From: Ophioderma brevispina
Lineage: Eukaryota; Echinodermata; Ophiuroidea; Amphilepidida; Ophiodermatidae
DNA length: 64,000 nucleotides
Assembly: GCA_023653785.1 (NCBI GenBank)
Contig: JAMKCH010022259.1
Coordinates: 62,001 to 126,000 of the forward strand
Direction: 5' to 3'
The notes under the pieces: model-generated
What the model saw: only the letters and a program-made list of their open reading frames with translations
What the model was told of the DNA's origin: nothing
Database searches by the model: none
Position numbers and translations under genes: made by a program
Shown: in pieces, positions 46,814 through 58,625 of the stretch
How positions within the stretch are numbered: position 1 is the stretch's first letter
How the letters are laid out: the number at the start of each line of letters is the position of its first letter

Positions 46814-47093
46814 TAGAGCACGTGTGGCCTAGTGGAAAAGTGCAGGACTCATGATCATTAGGGTGTGAGTTCGAGCCCCGCTGAGGCCAACGTGTTGTGT
46901 CCCTGGGCAAGACACTTTATCTCGCTTGTCTCACTTCACCCAGGTGTAAATGGGGAGCTGTTAGGGGTAGTTGTACTGTGCGCCGTTATAATTGGCTGCC
47001 GAATTTTCAATATGTGAAAATTTGATATATCCTAGTGACAGCGGAATAAATGTAAAGCGCTATATAAATACTTGCATTTATTTACAAAGCGAA
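46814..47093 (+). mobile_element. tRNA-derived SINE, apparently full length
   Basis: The head has polymerase III boxes at the right spacing: A box TGGCCTAGTGG (46825-46835) and B box GAGTTCGAGCCCC (46867-46879), with ACTCATGATC between. The body contains TGGGCAAGACACTTTATCTC and CACCCAGGTGTAAATGGGGA. The end is AATGTAAAGCGCTATATAAA followed by a short TTTATTTAC tail. Such elements are moved by a partner LINE. A related 3' end lies at 29130-29190. Immediately upstream, CATGTTTAGCATATAAA is duplicated directly (46768-46801). No target duplication is clear. Confidence 0.85.
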
Positions 47094-47239
47094 TGCAGAA
47101 CTATGTTTAATCACAGTTTTTACAGTGGAAAGTTTGTGACTGTTTAACAAGAGAACGTTTGCCTAACGTTGACGATTGCTTGGTCGGTCAACCGTCATTT
47201 TGACGTTGGTCCAACACAGGTGTAGAAGTTTTTATTGTC

Positions 47240-47480
47240 CGCCGTACTCATAGTCCGGAGATTCTAAGTCCTAGGTTTTATAGTCCGGGGGATTTACAAA
47301 TCTAGAAACTACAGTCCGTCGGACTATAGTTACCAGGATTGAAAGTCCGGCACATGGGGATGCAAGTCCGTGGTGGACTATCACTCCTTAGGAATTAGTG
47401 TCCAAATATGAGACGGACTATCAGTCCTAGTAGAGATTGGTGTGCTGGTTCGAGATGGACTATCGTTCTTTATAGGCAGT
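47240..47480. repeat. AGTCCG/GGACTAT motif array
   Basis: About ten short words related to AGTCCGG, GGACTAT or TAGTCC recur every 20-35 bases in both orientations. One forms a local palindrome, CTACAGTCCGTCGGACTATAG (47309 onward). The same word type recurs at 54365-54665. It appears to be a diverged repeat rather than a gene. Confidence 0.5.
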
Positions 47481-48224
47481 GGCGGCGCCACGGAGGGAAG
47501 GAGGAATTTTCCGCCCCATGTTAAAATTTGGCCAAATGAGAACATTTTGGCTTTAAAATCGCAAGATTTGAGCACTTCATTCTTTTTTTAACTGTTTAGC
47601 ATAAACATGACACTACCGCGTATTTTCATGGCTATATTTGGTCATTTCCACCGACTCTTGACGCCCCCCCCATGATGCTGATGCCGTCGTCGATATGTAT
47701 TGACCAAAACTGTCGGGACGCTTTACATGACCTATACTGTACAAATCGTCCGTTCTCCACCTGCAATGTTGAAACCTGCAATACCTTGACCGGTGGGGAT
47801 GGGGTGGGATTGAATGTTTTTAAATTGTTTAATCTAAACCACAAAGGAACAGCATTTCAAAATTCCAAAACTAACAATATAGGCCTATTAAAAGAACACA
47901 AAATATAAAGAGTGTCCCGACAGGTTTTGTCCAGGAGAGTAGATCCGCAACATGGAACAGTAATGTTGAATCTTGAACCTTTGTACATGACATACCAGAC
48001 ACGTCGACAGTTACAGAGAGGAGACATTTTGAGGATACAAACTTCTCTCAAATTGCACTTGATCGTTTGTAGACAACCTACCGAGAACGTTTCGAAGGTT
48101 TATTGGACAAACAAGCACGAAAGAAAATCGAAAACCTTGTTTTGAACTTGCCTGCTATCCTAATCGTCCCTTTAGGAAAACATGCAATGAATTTCTGTCA
48201 TTACTAAATCATTATCTTTGGAAA
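47481..48224. other. No recognisable gene
   Basis: Overlapping open stretches on both strands at 47632-48145 show no motif I recognise. The phrase CAGTGGCGGCGCCACGGAGG at 47467-47486 is palindromic and of the type seen at ends of short repeats. Confidence 0.35.
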
Positions 48225-48815
48225 AGTTGTGTGACGAGGAGGTGGAAACAGTGAAGGAGTTCACATGGGTACAGGGTTAGTGCGGGTGGTGGATGTGAGG
48301 TGGCTGTGACAGCCAGAGTAAGGTATGGGTGGGTGAAGTTTAGAGAATGTGGAGAGTTGTTACATGGGAGAAGATTTCCTTTGAAGATGAAAGGGATGGT
48401 GTACAAGAGTTGTGTGAGATCAGTGATGCTGTATGGGAGTGAGACATGGTGCCTGAGTGAAAATGGGATGGGGATTTTGAGAAGGACAGAGAGAGCAATG
48501 GTGAGAGCAATGTGTGGTGTGAAATTGATGGATAGGAAGAAGACTGATGATTTGATGGAGATGTTGGGTTTGGAGGAGGCGGCTGACCGACATGCGAAGG
48601 CGAATGGTGTAAGATGGTATGGGCACGTGCTGAGGAAGGATGAGGAGCATGTTTTAAAAAAGGCTTTTGAGTTCGAGGTGGGAGGTTTGAGGAAGAGGGG
48701 TCGACCAAAGAGGACATGGAGGAAGCAAGTGGAGGAGGAGAGTAGGAGGGTTGGGTTGGGGATGGGGGATGCATTGAATCGGGTGACGTGGAAGGAGGGA
48801 CTGAGGGCGATTTAA
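48225..48815 (+). pseudogene. LINE polymerase C-terminal fragment, nearly intact
   Basis: The reading frame starts in mid-protein: DEEVETVKEFTWVQ near 48230 is joined by a one-base shift to VSAGGGCEVAVTARVRYGWV. From 48300 it is open for 171 codons: VKFRECGELLHGRRFPLKMK, SVMLYGSETWCL, RRTERAMVRAMCGVKLMDRK, NGVRWYGHVLRKDEEH, and GRPKRTWRKQV near the end. These are the standard C-terminal motifs of a widespread LINE group (LYGSETW, RWYGHV, GRPK-W). The reverse transcriptase proper is missing. It is GC-richer than its surroundings. The stop TAA is formed with the first base of the adjoining element at 48815. Confidence 0.85.
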
Positions 48816-49575
48816 CCCTCGTCTACCTGAGCCATTTTTTTGTAACAAAACTCCGGGGGGGTTATCACCCCGTGATTTTCATTACTGAACATCCGATTCC
48901 TGTAAATTTGGTACCACAGGGTAGCTTAGAGTTTCTTCTTTCCATTGGTATCAAAATGAGTACCAACATCTCCATTATGACGTCACTATGACGTTGAGGA
49001 AAGTACGAAAGTACTGAATATAGGGTAGAAAATTAATATTTCGCAATTTTGGCGACCCGAAAACATTATTATAGCACTAAAAGACTCTCATTATATAAAA
49101 TTAGTCATTTTCCATCAAGTAGAGCCAAATGCCGCATAAAAATCGGATATTCCTAACATTTCTGGCGAAAAATTGAATATGTGTGTCAATGGAAATTGAT
49201 AATTTTGCTAACGTGCGAACTTTATGACATCATTGTGACGTAATGCTAGGCATGTTGGTACTCATTTTGATATCAATGAAAAGAAGAGGACCATAGCTAT
49301 CTTTGGTACCAAAATCAAGTGCCTGTGATGTTTCTTTGTTGTGCTAGGCATGTTGGTACTTCTCTCCCGGGGGGTTGCCATTCCCCTATCTATCACTTTG
49401 GGATCATCCTGTATCTTACCCATACCCCGGTGGATGTTTGTTTTTTATGAAAAGGAGCTGAAAATGTCAATTGATAATTACATTAGAAAATTTGGCACCA
49501 AAGAAGGGGGTTTTAGCAAGCCGGGGGAAAAACATGAAGGGGGTGGTACCCCCCCCCCCTTCGGTAGACGAGGGT
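48815..49575. mobile_element. TA-flanked foldback element at a LINE stop codon
   Basis: The left end ACCCTCGTCTACC (48815-48827) pairs exactly with GGTAGACGAGGGT (49563-49575), each bordered by TA (48813-48814 and 49576-49577). Inside, a second inverted pair of about 100 bases is seen. TTTGGTACC, TCTTTCCATTGGTATC, AAAATGAGTACCAACAT and TATGACGTCAC on the left match ATTGTGACGTAATG, ATGTTGGTACTCATTTTGAT and TTTGGTACC on the right. An 11-C run (49549-49559) lies just inside the right end. No transposase is seen. It fits a non-autonomous DNA transposon. Confidence 0.75.
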
Positions 49576-49699
49576 TATAGTTTTCGACTATATTATTATG
49601 GAGATCTTTTGAGAATATGTTGAATTGACAAACATTAATCAGGTGAAGTGTAATTGTAATAATAGTAACGTAGTAATACTATTATATCACAACTGTCAT

Positions 49700-50010
49700 A
49701 AAAAAAATTATTAAGCGAGGAAAAATCAGGAGGGGTTCTAGCGACCACATGCCCCAGTGGGGGCGGGTAGCGAAGGAGGCTGACATTCCACATTCCAAAA
49801 AAGGCCAACATAAAGCTAAAAAGGCCTAAAAAAATACCATAATGCTTGTTTGTCGAAAAAAGGTTAACATTTTGGTAAAAAGGTCCACTTTTGCCAAAGC
49901 TAAATCCCCCCTTTTTTTTGGTTGGGAGGCCGAATTTTGGAGAAAATCCCATTTTGACAAAAAATGCCCATCCCTCCCCCCAGAACAATCCTGATCATGG
50001 GCCTGCATTC
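49700..50010 (-). repeat. Low-complexity repeat of the poly-C family
   Basis: Contains CCCCAGTGGGGGCGGGTAGCG, repeated AAAAAAGGCC and AAAAAGGTCCACTTTTGCC, and CCCATCCCTCCCCCCAG. Similar wording occurs at 15480-15620. Open frames on the minus strand follow the repeat composition (Phe/Gly/Lys-rich) and have no domain. Confidence 0.4.
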
Positions 50011-51474
50011 CTTTTTGTAGACCAGGGAAATTATGTAAAATAATAATACCCAGGGGGCAGGCAAGGTCAACCTGCCATGCGATGCTATAAAAACTTTATG
50101 CATGTCAAATAGTCTAGATGGATCAAATAAACACCCCAGGGTGGACACGTAAATAAATATGCTGCACGGGACCTACAAGAGGGGGGTCACTGGTGAGGGG
50201 GGTAAATTTGAGTAAATTTTGATCAAAGTATATCATGTTTGGGTTCAAATGAAAGAAATTTAATTTAAACATAATATTTTCATTTTTTCATTTTCTCATC
50301 ATAGTGGACAGTTATACTAATTAGATCCAATTGTGTTTAAGTGCTTTCAACTTATCACTCCCAGCCCTGGACAGTTGGAGCCGTGGGCGGGCTCTGCTGA
50401 TATCTTCTTCTAGCCTGGCACATTTTATGTAATGGCAATAAGACTCCTGTGTGAGTCTTCCTCAAAGCCCCTCCAACCATCATGTGAGATATTTAATCTT
50501 GAACCCCATTTCCTCAATTTAAGTCTTTTATTATAATACACAATACTAATTTACAGCAGGTGCAATGGAAAAATTCTGCTCACTTCTATTGCCTTCCTAC
50601 TCGGGTCACATCAACTGAAGCAAAAGCCTAGTATCCGCTTCCCTGAAGTTGTGGAACGGGCTCTTCAACTGTATTTCATTTCTACAGTCAACCTCGGTTG
50701 GTCATCAATAACTTGTGGACACATGGAATTGTTCTCGGATTTATTTTTTACCTTTAACTTGAAAAACACATTACCATAATCGTTGTCATATTATTTGTTG
50801 TCATCATATTCAAGCCTATACTGAATTTCCTCTTCTTTTTCATATTTTTTAATTTTTTTAATTTTTTTATTTTCTTTATTTCTTTCATTTTCAGCCGTGT
50901 TGTTTCCCTTATTACCTTATTGTTTCGCTATTGTTTAACTTTTTTTTCAAAACCCCACCACAGTTATCTGTTGCCGCCTAGATCTAACACTAACATCCTT
51001 TTTGCGGTGATCGTCAGAGTTTTCTCTAGGGATGTTAGGGTCCATCTGCACAGAAGCCAACTATTGATAACTTTTGTTGGGTTGAAAGTATTCGCTAATA
51101 TCAAGTTGTTTTATAACAAAATGATGAATAATCCCAAAAGTTTCAAAACCCCAATTTTATCTCGTCCGTCCTGCTATTGAACATTTCATGATTTTTATAG
51201 GAAATCGCATGGTAACCAAATTAATAAGTTTCAACATACTTGGCAGTAACACTTACAATCAAACAAAACCATTCACTGCACATCCCGTTCATTTTTTAAT
51301 ATTTTACAGGCGTTCAAACTTTCCAATTTGTCAAAATGTGCATCCGTGGTAAACCGATAAAGCTGGGCTCACTTACGGTGGTTTATATTACACTGTTGCT
51401 CATATTTAAAGTTTGAATATTTGTTCATTTTAATTTTAAATGAGATAGCAGTAGGGTTTCTCAGTTATCATATA
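50011..51474. other. No recognisable feature
   Basis: No gene can be supported. A T-rich run lies at 50825-50895. The last 90 bases before 51475 could include the outer end of the Tc1 copy, perhaps from ACACTGTTGC at about 51390. Confidence 0.4.
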
Positions 51475-52490
51475 AGAGTAGGTGAATGATTAAATAATGG
51501 CCCAACTACCACCCAGATGAAGTTAATCCATGCATAATTTTGAATTATGTCACAATGACTTTTGTTGGGAGCTGTAAAAGGTCAGACGTCTGTTTGTTTG
51601 TTCCTTATCCCCTGCCCTCCAAGCCAGTGTGCACGCCTATTTTTTTCAGAGTTGGTTGTGTTTAAAACCTTACATTAAAATCTGGCACAGAGGTTCCCTA
51701 GTCTAGTTCCTCATCCGAACGGCATCGTCATACAATACACCGAAGAGTACTTGCAATCTCCGGCGGAAGGGTACAAACAAAGCCAGAGTCGCTGATTTCC
51801 TAGGGATATCGCAGGGTACGGTCTGTAAAATCCAAGACCCATCGAAGATGGGTCACGAGGCCACGAAAATCTTCAGAACACCCCCGATTGACTACCATAT
51901 GAGAGATATCTCCGACTGTTTAATCCTGTGCCGATAGCCTGGAACATGGCCAACGAGCCGTCTTTGTCCGTTGTGGAGAAACACTATGGAAGTAAGGTTC
52001 CCTCCAAACCTTTAATCGGAGATTGTTTACATGGTTTATCGTGCGTGCAAGACTACTGACCAATGTCCCGACCAACCATTCACACAGAGTTTGGAACATT
52101 CGCTGGACAAGGGATACAAAGCTTACAGTTTGGACACTGGGTAAATGTTGTTATTGGCTAGAGCCGCTACATCCTTGACGATCAGAGGAATACAAAGGGT
52201 TAGTCGATGACGTGTTAGAACCTCCGTGATTCAGGAATCGACCATTGTGGTGGCGGCTCAGTGATGGTAATGTCCGGTATTCATTATGAGGAAAACATCA
52301 CTAGTTGGTTGCCAGATGGAAACATGAGCGTCTTCGTGTACCTGGACATTCTGGGAAAACCACTGTCCTGCCACAGGCAAGAAGGGTTTATGTAAAAAAA
52401 TTTCGGCTGGCAAGACAACAATGTCACGCAGCCACAAACAGGGCCGCTGTAGTGAGACAATTTCTTGAGGAGGCAGAGGTGGAAGAGTCA
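51475..52490 (+). pseudogene. Tc1/mariner element copy 2, heavily decayed
   Basis: The first 240 bases match the 5' part of the copy at 42600-43755: AGAGTAGGTGAATGATTA, CATGCATAATTTTGAATTA, TTTTTTTCAGAGTTGGTTGT and GGCACAGAGGTTC. The transposase then reads ARVADFLGISQGTVCK near 51781 (the helix-turn-helix), with later pieces such as RAATSLTI near 52160 and VPGHSGKT near 52339. The catalytic region is only recognisable at DNA level (CAAGACAACAATGTCACGCA). It stops after GAGGTGGAAGAG near 52485, before the third catalytic residue. Many shifts and stops show it is older than copy 1. Confidence 0.8.
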
Positions 52491-53154
52491 GATACAAAAA
52501 ACTAATACAAATATTAAATCTGCTGTTCAAATCCAAACCTTTCCTTCAGGGCTAAGGACAACGTTTCGTAAAGGTGTCATGGTGATATGTTCGTAAAGAT
52601 ACGATCTTCAAGTAGTGTGGTGATATACACCCTAAATATCCAAATAACTCAGTAATTCCATAAAAAAGTGGTAAAATATGTTTATCCCACTTAATGAGTA
52701 ACAGTGTATACACTATGGGCTTTACTGTTATACGTCTCAAAAAACATAAACCCCTACTTGTTCCATACCTACAGGAACATAGAATTAATATTTGGAGTCA
52801 TATTGTATATTGTCATAAAAGCCTGCACCATTTGGTGAAATATATTACCAAACATGTCATAAATGTGTGTACCAAATTCCTCAACTCCCCACCCCACCCC
52901 ACGGCAAACCCCCCCCACATGCACACTGACCCCTACATACTTTAGTAAATTAGTAGGCATCATCATACTAACGTTATTATTCACAAACAAAGTATCATAT
53001 TGTGTATCGTTTGCTGTCATGCACATGACCTATTGGAAATCTGAGGGTAAACTGCCCCCCCCCCCCGTAACACCCCGTGCACTGATTGAAAACAGTGTCC
53101 ACCCTAGATGTTACCCTATGGGCCCTAGAACCTTACCCAGATAGGACAACGTTT
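52491..53154. other. Unrecognised sequence with C-rich patches
   Basis: C-rich patches at 52885-52920 (CCCACCCCACCCCACGG) and a 12-C run at 53055-53066. Open frames on both strands run through these patches and are composition-driven. Confidence 0.4.
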
Positions 53155-53990
53155 TGATAGCATGAGTGTCAGTTTGCAATGAAATACTAGGATTTGCCCC
53201 CTGGGTATCACGGGGTTTTTATAATATTCCTTGGTCCCCATTTTAACCCAAACATACAGTTTTTATCATGTTTTCAGCACAGGGAATAATGTTTCATTAC
53301 ATTATGTCAGTGGACTTTCAAAAACTGTGTATCATTGTCCCTTGGACCAGGTATCTGATATTAATGTCCAGTGGCACAACTAACACTGGTATCATGGTCT
53401 AAATAATGGACCACGATGATGGACATAAAAGTCCAGTGGACATACACCACTGGTTATCATAGGTCCCCCTGGACCATGGTAACGGATATTAATGTCCAGT
53501 GGCCAAACTAATACTGGGTATCATGGTCCATTGGACCAGATATCTGATATTAATGTCCAGGGAACAACTAACACGGGGTATATTGTCCATGGACCAACCG
53601 ATGATGGACATAAATTCCAGTGGACATACAACCACTGGGTACCATGGTCCCCTGACCATTGTATCTGAATATTAAATGTCCAGTGGAACAACTAACACTT
53701 GGTTATCATGGTCCCCTGGGCCATGATAATGGATATTATTGTTCGGTGGACAACTAAACACTGGGTCTCATGTCCCTTTGGACCCATGGCATCTGACATG
53801 AAAGTCCATTGGACAACTAACCGGGTATAATGTTCCCTTGACCATGGCACGGTATTATGTCCAGTGGACAACTAAGCAAACACTGAATACGTGGTCCCTT
53901 GGACCATGGTAAGGGATATTATTTCCTGTGACAACAACACTAGGAGTTTTGTAATCCATGGGACAATGCTTCCCTGAGTTTATAGTCCCG
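53155..53990 (+). repeat. Diverged satellite-like array, unit about 60 bp
   Basis: A unit close to GGTCCCTTGGACCATGGTAT, then CTGATATTAATGTCCAGTGG, then ACAACTAACACTGGGTATCAT is repeated at least ten times with many small changes. Some units read GATGGACATAAAAGTCCAGT. Each unit contains a near-palindrome, GGTCCNTTGGACC, and often a second, GTCCAGTGGAC. There is no open frame running through it. It sits 375 bp from another palindrome-rich block (54365-54665). Confidence 0.8.
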
Positions 53991-54184
53991 TAATAATTGT
54001 GATATCATCTTTTGGAAGTATTAAACATCAGAGACATGCCTGTACTCGTACAAACTTCAGTTCCTTCCATCGTTGCATGATTAACAAATAACGTTGGCAA
54101 AAATCTGTGTTCGTATTTATGCCAAGCCATTTCATTTGTGTCAAATAACATTACGCAACTAAAAAAATAAGAGAGAAAAAATAT

Positions 54185-54285
54185 ACTAATAATCCCCAGC
54201 AGAAGGATTCGAACCTGGTTCATTGGTTTCGAACAAACTTCATTAGAATTTGAGAGTCCTATACCTTGCCATTACACCACGGAAG
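54185..54285 (-). tRNA. tRNA-like sequence, probably a pseudogene or SINE head
   Basis: On the minus strand, CCGTGGTGTAATGGCAAGG resembles an A-box region and AGGTTCGAATCCTTCTG matches a B box. The ends CCCC and GGGG could pair. The anticodon arm is not convincing, the gap between boxes is long (a long variable arm would be needed), and the T stem pairs poorly. I regard it as a tRNA pseudogene or the head of a SINE rather than a working gene. Confidence 0.3.
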
Positions 54286-54364
54286 GGGTTGACAACCATC
54301 GCTCGTTTTATTCTATTTGTCATCCCCTTTGAATAGCTGTATTCATGATTAGAAGAGCGTAACA

Positions 54365-54665
54365 CATAGGACTATAGTATCGCGGACACTGATTACTTTT
54401 ACTGCTGTAAAAGGCACTATAGTCCGGTAGGGGATATAGTCCGGTTCACATACACAATAGGCTAAAAATACATGATGCAGTAAGGGCTACCATTCCTAGG
54501 TGCAGTTGTCCAGTGGACCTCTGTACCAAGGAGTCATAGTCCGGAGGAGTATTCTCCTCATAGTCCGGTGGGCTATTGTTCCTAGGGACAGGGGTCCGAA
54601 GGACCCCTGTCCCTAGGCATAATAGCCAGCCGGACTATAATATCTCCCGGACTATATGCGCTTTC
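54365..54665. repeat. AGTCCGG repeat block with strong hairpin
   Basis: Words such as ACTATAGTCCGG recur, and the right half is a large inverted repeat. GGGCTATTGTTCCTAGGGAC and AGGGGTCC pair with GGACCCCT and GTCCCTAGGCATAATAGCC around 54600. Outer parts (AGTCCGGAGGAG and CTCCCGGACTAT) also pair. The related word array is at 47240-47480. It is probably a foldback-type repeat. Confidence 0.7.
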
Positions 54666-56385
54666 ACACCGGCACTCTAACAAATGTGTCAAATCACATT
54701 CAACCTATTACATTCAGCTGTATTTAAGAGTAAATTATATATTTTCTTCAGGGTAACGTTTTGTAATCTTGTAAACATTTTGGACCAGGGTTGGCCCACC
54801 GGACAAAACAAGGTCGGGCCAACATAATTATAGTAACATCCTTGGTCCAACTTTGAGTGTCATTATAAATGAAATCATGAATTGTGTTTAAAGTACGTTT
54901 CTATATCAACTTCTTTCTCACTCATTCACTGAGTGTGTCGTCTAGAATTTACTTATAAAAAATTGACTTATAAAAACATTCGTCGTTAAAATTCTTGCAT
55001 GCTGTAGTTGTCGCTGCTACCATGAATGCTTCCCTGATTTCATAATTCAGAAGAACTTTAATTTCTCTCTTTTTTGTATTTTTTTTATATCGTAAACCTT
55101 TATCTCCCCCGCATCGCTTGGCGCCAAACAAGGACTCTCATTTCATATACTCCAATACAAAATACAATGGATGCCTCAAGCAAAAGACTGGTAAGCTATA
55201 CACCTATGAAGCGCCTCAATTATATCAGCTATGTTCAAAAGGAAACTGGTAATTAATCAAAGACATTTTAATTTGAAAATTAAACCCCAATTTCCATTTG
55301 TTTTCTGCTTTTGGTGCCAACCGTTATGCTGTGCATCTTCATCGTGCATCTTTAACTCAAGTTCAACTTTAGCACATGCGCTTTATTCCCTAAAGACCGC
55401 TAAATTCGTCAGGGTCACCATTGATCCATGGTCAAATGGCCACACCCACTTTAGCAGCTTTGATTCATTGCTATATAAACCAACATTTTTTTCGGTGCAT
55501 GGAATATTATGTAATGTAATAATCTTCTCTGGTCGCTACTAGTCTTTTAACATCGCAGATATACTGCGAACATTTACTGGATATTTGGACAAAAAAAAAC
55601 GCCAAAATATAGCAGAGTGTAAGGTCTCTATTCCTAATTGTTTAACCTATGCTTCTAATAATCTGTTTTTTGTTGATTTTGTTTTTCGTTGTAAAGGTTA
55701 TGTCAATAGAATGTGATTGTTAAATATTTGTTATGCTAGTGATATCTTGAAAACGTAACAGGAGTTTTGGTGCTGCACCCAGGTAAGTTCCGACCAGATC
55801 TCTGAGCTGGTGATTAGACACGCATGGCTGGGTAAAGCGTGGTTACCTATTGACACTATTGTGTAGCAATTGTCCCTGGGCGCGTGCGATGTCTGGCCCT
55901 ATCAAAAAACTTATCACTCTATTTTTACCTGAATGAAACCCACCTGGATGTCACGCGTACGTGTGCTGGATACAATAGTTAGGCTTTCTTATGGCTTTGA
56001 ATGTGCGCAGTGATCGGTGGAAAATTTCAGGGGCACATTGTACTTGTAGTCCCAGGCCTTCGTCTTTCCTGTCCGAGTTAGCTTATGTACTTGCCAGCCA
56101 GGTAGTCCATTTGTAACATCCTGGTCCTGTACCAAAGCCCAACGAATTACAAATATTGTCATATGCCAATATTTTACATTTGTTAAGGAACCTTGAGCTG
56201 ACTTGCTCTTTTATCTGATGCCAAGATCTAAATACTCTAAGTAACAATTATTATATTAAACTACACCCTTTACGGCTACCAGAAATATGATTTTTTTAGA
56301 TTGATAAAAGGCTTTGTCAGAATTCACACTGATCCTGTACGGAACAGCAGGGAGGTTTAGATGCTGAACGCGAAACGCGAGATTA
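54666..56385. other. No recognisable feature
   Basis: No gene is supported. At 55168 an ATGGATGCC start is followed after eight codons by CTGGTAAGC, a good splice-donor match, but nothing downstream supports an exon there. Confidence 0.35.
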
Positions 56386-56700
56386 TTTTGTTCGATAGAT
56401 CCATGAACAAACGAATTCCACATTCCAAGTACAGGTATACACCTCATGCAGGACATCTAATCCTCCCTGTAGTATACACATGCAATTCAGAATTCTTTTG
56501 TTCTATCAGTCCGTTAACAAAAGAATTCTACATTCCAAGTACAAGCACGCACCTCATGCAGGAGATCTAATCCTCCCTGTAATATACACCTGCAATAAGA
56601 ATTCTTTTGTTCTATCAATTCATGAACAAACGAATTCCACATTCCAAGTATAGGTACCCGACTACCCGTGTCCGCCTCGCGTATGGCATCTACCTCGCTC
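56386..56700 (+). repeat. Tandem array, unit about 110 bp
   Basis: Units start at 56386, 56496 and 56605, the last partial. Each reads TTTTGTTC(T/G)ATAGA or TTTTGTTCTATCA, then AACAAACGAATTCCACATTC, CAAGTA, ACCTCATGCAGG and TCTAATCCTCCCTGTA. Identity between units is high. Open frames across it mirror each other and are not genes. Confidence 0.85.
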
Positions 56701-56767
56701 ACCGGATGATGCATAGCCAGTGAATCTTTTGAAACTTCTCTATCTCTATATCGCCCTCTCTCCTCTT

Positions 56768-57175
56768 TCTAGCCCTTTTTCTCTCTTAATACACATATGC
56801 ATGCATACATACACACATACACACACACACACATACATACATACATACATACACACATACATACATACATACATACACACATACATACATACACACATAC
56901 ATACATACATACATATTTCAAGTATTTTATTACTTTTTCTCTCTTAATACACATATGCATGCATACATACATACATACATACACACACACACATACATAC
57001 ATACACACATACATACATACATACACACACATACATGCATACATACATACATACATACATATTTCAAGTATTTTATTACTTATCATACCACAGTAATATA
57101 ACAAGAGTTATAATTACAAGCGATTATACATAATAAACACGCATACATATATACATACATACATACATACACACA

Positions 57176-57206
<31 letters not shown>

Positions 57207-57493
57207 TTCAAGTATTTTATTACTTTTTCTCTCTTAATACACATATGCATGCATACATACACACATACATACATACACACATACATACATACATACATAC
57301 ATACATATTTCAAGTATTTTATTACTTTTTCTCTCTTAATACACATATGCATGCATACATACATACATATTTCAAGTATTTTATTACTTTTTCTCTCTTA
57401 ATACACATATGCATGCATACATACATACATACATACATATTTCAAGTATTTTATTACTTTTTCTCTCTTAATACACATATGCATGCATACATA
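56768..57493 (+). repeat. Compound minisatellite with (CATA)n
   Basis: A conserved block (ATTTCAAGTATTTTATTAC, then TTTTTCTCTCTTAATACACA and TATGCATGCATA) recurs about seven times, separated by (ACATAC)/(CATA) runs of differing length. Blocks start near 56781, 56915, 57058, 57205, 57306, 57369 and 57438. The 57058 copy is interrupted after TTATTACTT by unrelated sequence. The long Tyr/Cys/Val/Met or His/Thr/Tyr open frames here are artefacts of the repeat. The array is likely length-variable. Confidence 0.95.
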
Positions 57494-58254
57494 ACAGTGT
57501 GGACACTGCATTATTATATAATCTAGCAATCTAACATTACACTTTGCCAGCCATTGTTTCAGTCTTCACTATTCCAAAATGGTTCAACGGTCATTGTTAA
57601 GCTGTGTGTTACAAAAAATTAAGATTTCCAACTTTAAGTTAGAGTAATTTGTTGAACTTTTTACCGTTTATAAGGTTACATAACTCTGTAGCATACGCTT
57701 AAATAGCATGTGTAGGTCGAAATGGTACTTGGTTTTTCACGAATTTGCCAATTCAATTGTAATTTCCATCTATTGTTATACTTGCAACAAAAGGTCATTG
57801 CTACTCTTTACAATACCTACCCTTTACCAGACTTCTTCCTTGACCTATCACATACATTAGTTTTAATTTATTTCAAATGTTTTCATAACATTGTTCTTCC
57901 ACACTACGTGTTTAAATATCACGTACGGCTTGTGTTTGTCTACCCCTAATTTGGTGACGATATCTAAATATATCACGGAACTTAGCTGGTATCATAATTT
58001 CGTTGTAGTAAACTCCATAAAAGGGCAGGTGTATGAGTCACTTTTTTTTAAATTGTATAGTGTTCAGTGTTCAGAGTTATCCGTTATCAAGATTATTACA
58101 AGCATTCAATAGATGCTATGTTTATATCGAAAGTTACACAACAACAATGAACATGTTAACAATCAACGCGAAATAATTATTTCCTGTAAACAAGACGGGT
58201 CTCGAACTACGTGTCTTTCCCCTCATCACAATCAGAAAAATGTTTAATATTTGC
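57494..58254. other. No recognisable feature
   Basis: AT-rich sequence without a gene or repeat that I can support. Confidence 0.4.
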
Positions 58255-58625
58255 ACATATACCCCTTTAATCTACCCGCATAGCCTTTGACCCCAATCTG
58301 AGCTGTGTACACCTAATTTGGGCCTTGGGTCACCACTACTTATAATGACCATGTTTGGCGATCATAGCATTTGATCTGTGGCAGAAAAATGAATTGAGAG
58401 ATTTTCAAAGAATGCCTGTTTAATCGGCCCACATGGCCTCTCATCCCAATCAGAGTACACCACATATGAACCTTGAGTCGGTGGTTTTTCTGATCAAGTT
58501 TGGCTGCAATTGGCCCAATCGTTTGGGCATGAGATAACAAATTACAAACTGTATCCAAAATGACCGGACGTACATACACATATATAGGATTTCGTATTAT
58601 TGCTCTGAACAAGCTCAGGGGCAAA
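58255..58625 (-). repeat. Two-unit repeat, possible transposon end
   Basis: Two units of about 170 bases share TTTAATC(T/G), the CATRGCCT word, CCCAATC and the TGAGTC/TTGGGTC region. After the second unit comes GTTTGGCTGCAATTGGCCC and CGTTTGGGCATGAGATAAC, then GACCGGACGTACATACACAT. The regular layout suggests a dispersed repeat of mobile origin. The open frame on the minus strand (58340-58624) lies wholly within it and has no domain. Confidence 0.4.

Noticed and set aside
48340..48848. Ser/Pro/His-rich frames opposite the LINE C-terminus
   Set aside because: They are antisense shadows of the LINE frame at 48300-48815, whose motifs are recognised on the plus strand.
49635..50148. Frames of 80-117 codons on the minus strand
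   Set aside because: Phe/Gly/Lys-rich readings of a low-complexity poly-C family repeat shared with 15420-15620.
56720..57526. Several long frames of Tyr/Cys/Val/Met or His/Thr/Tyr
   Set aside because: They are readings of the (CATA)n minisatellite on both strands, so not genes.
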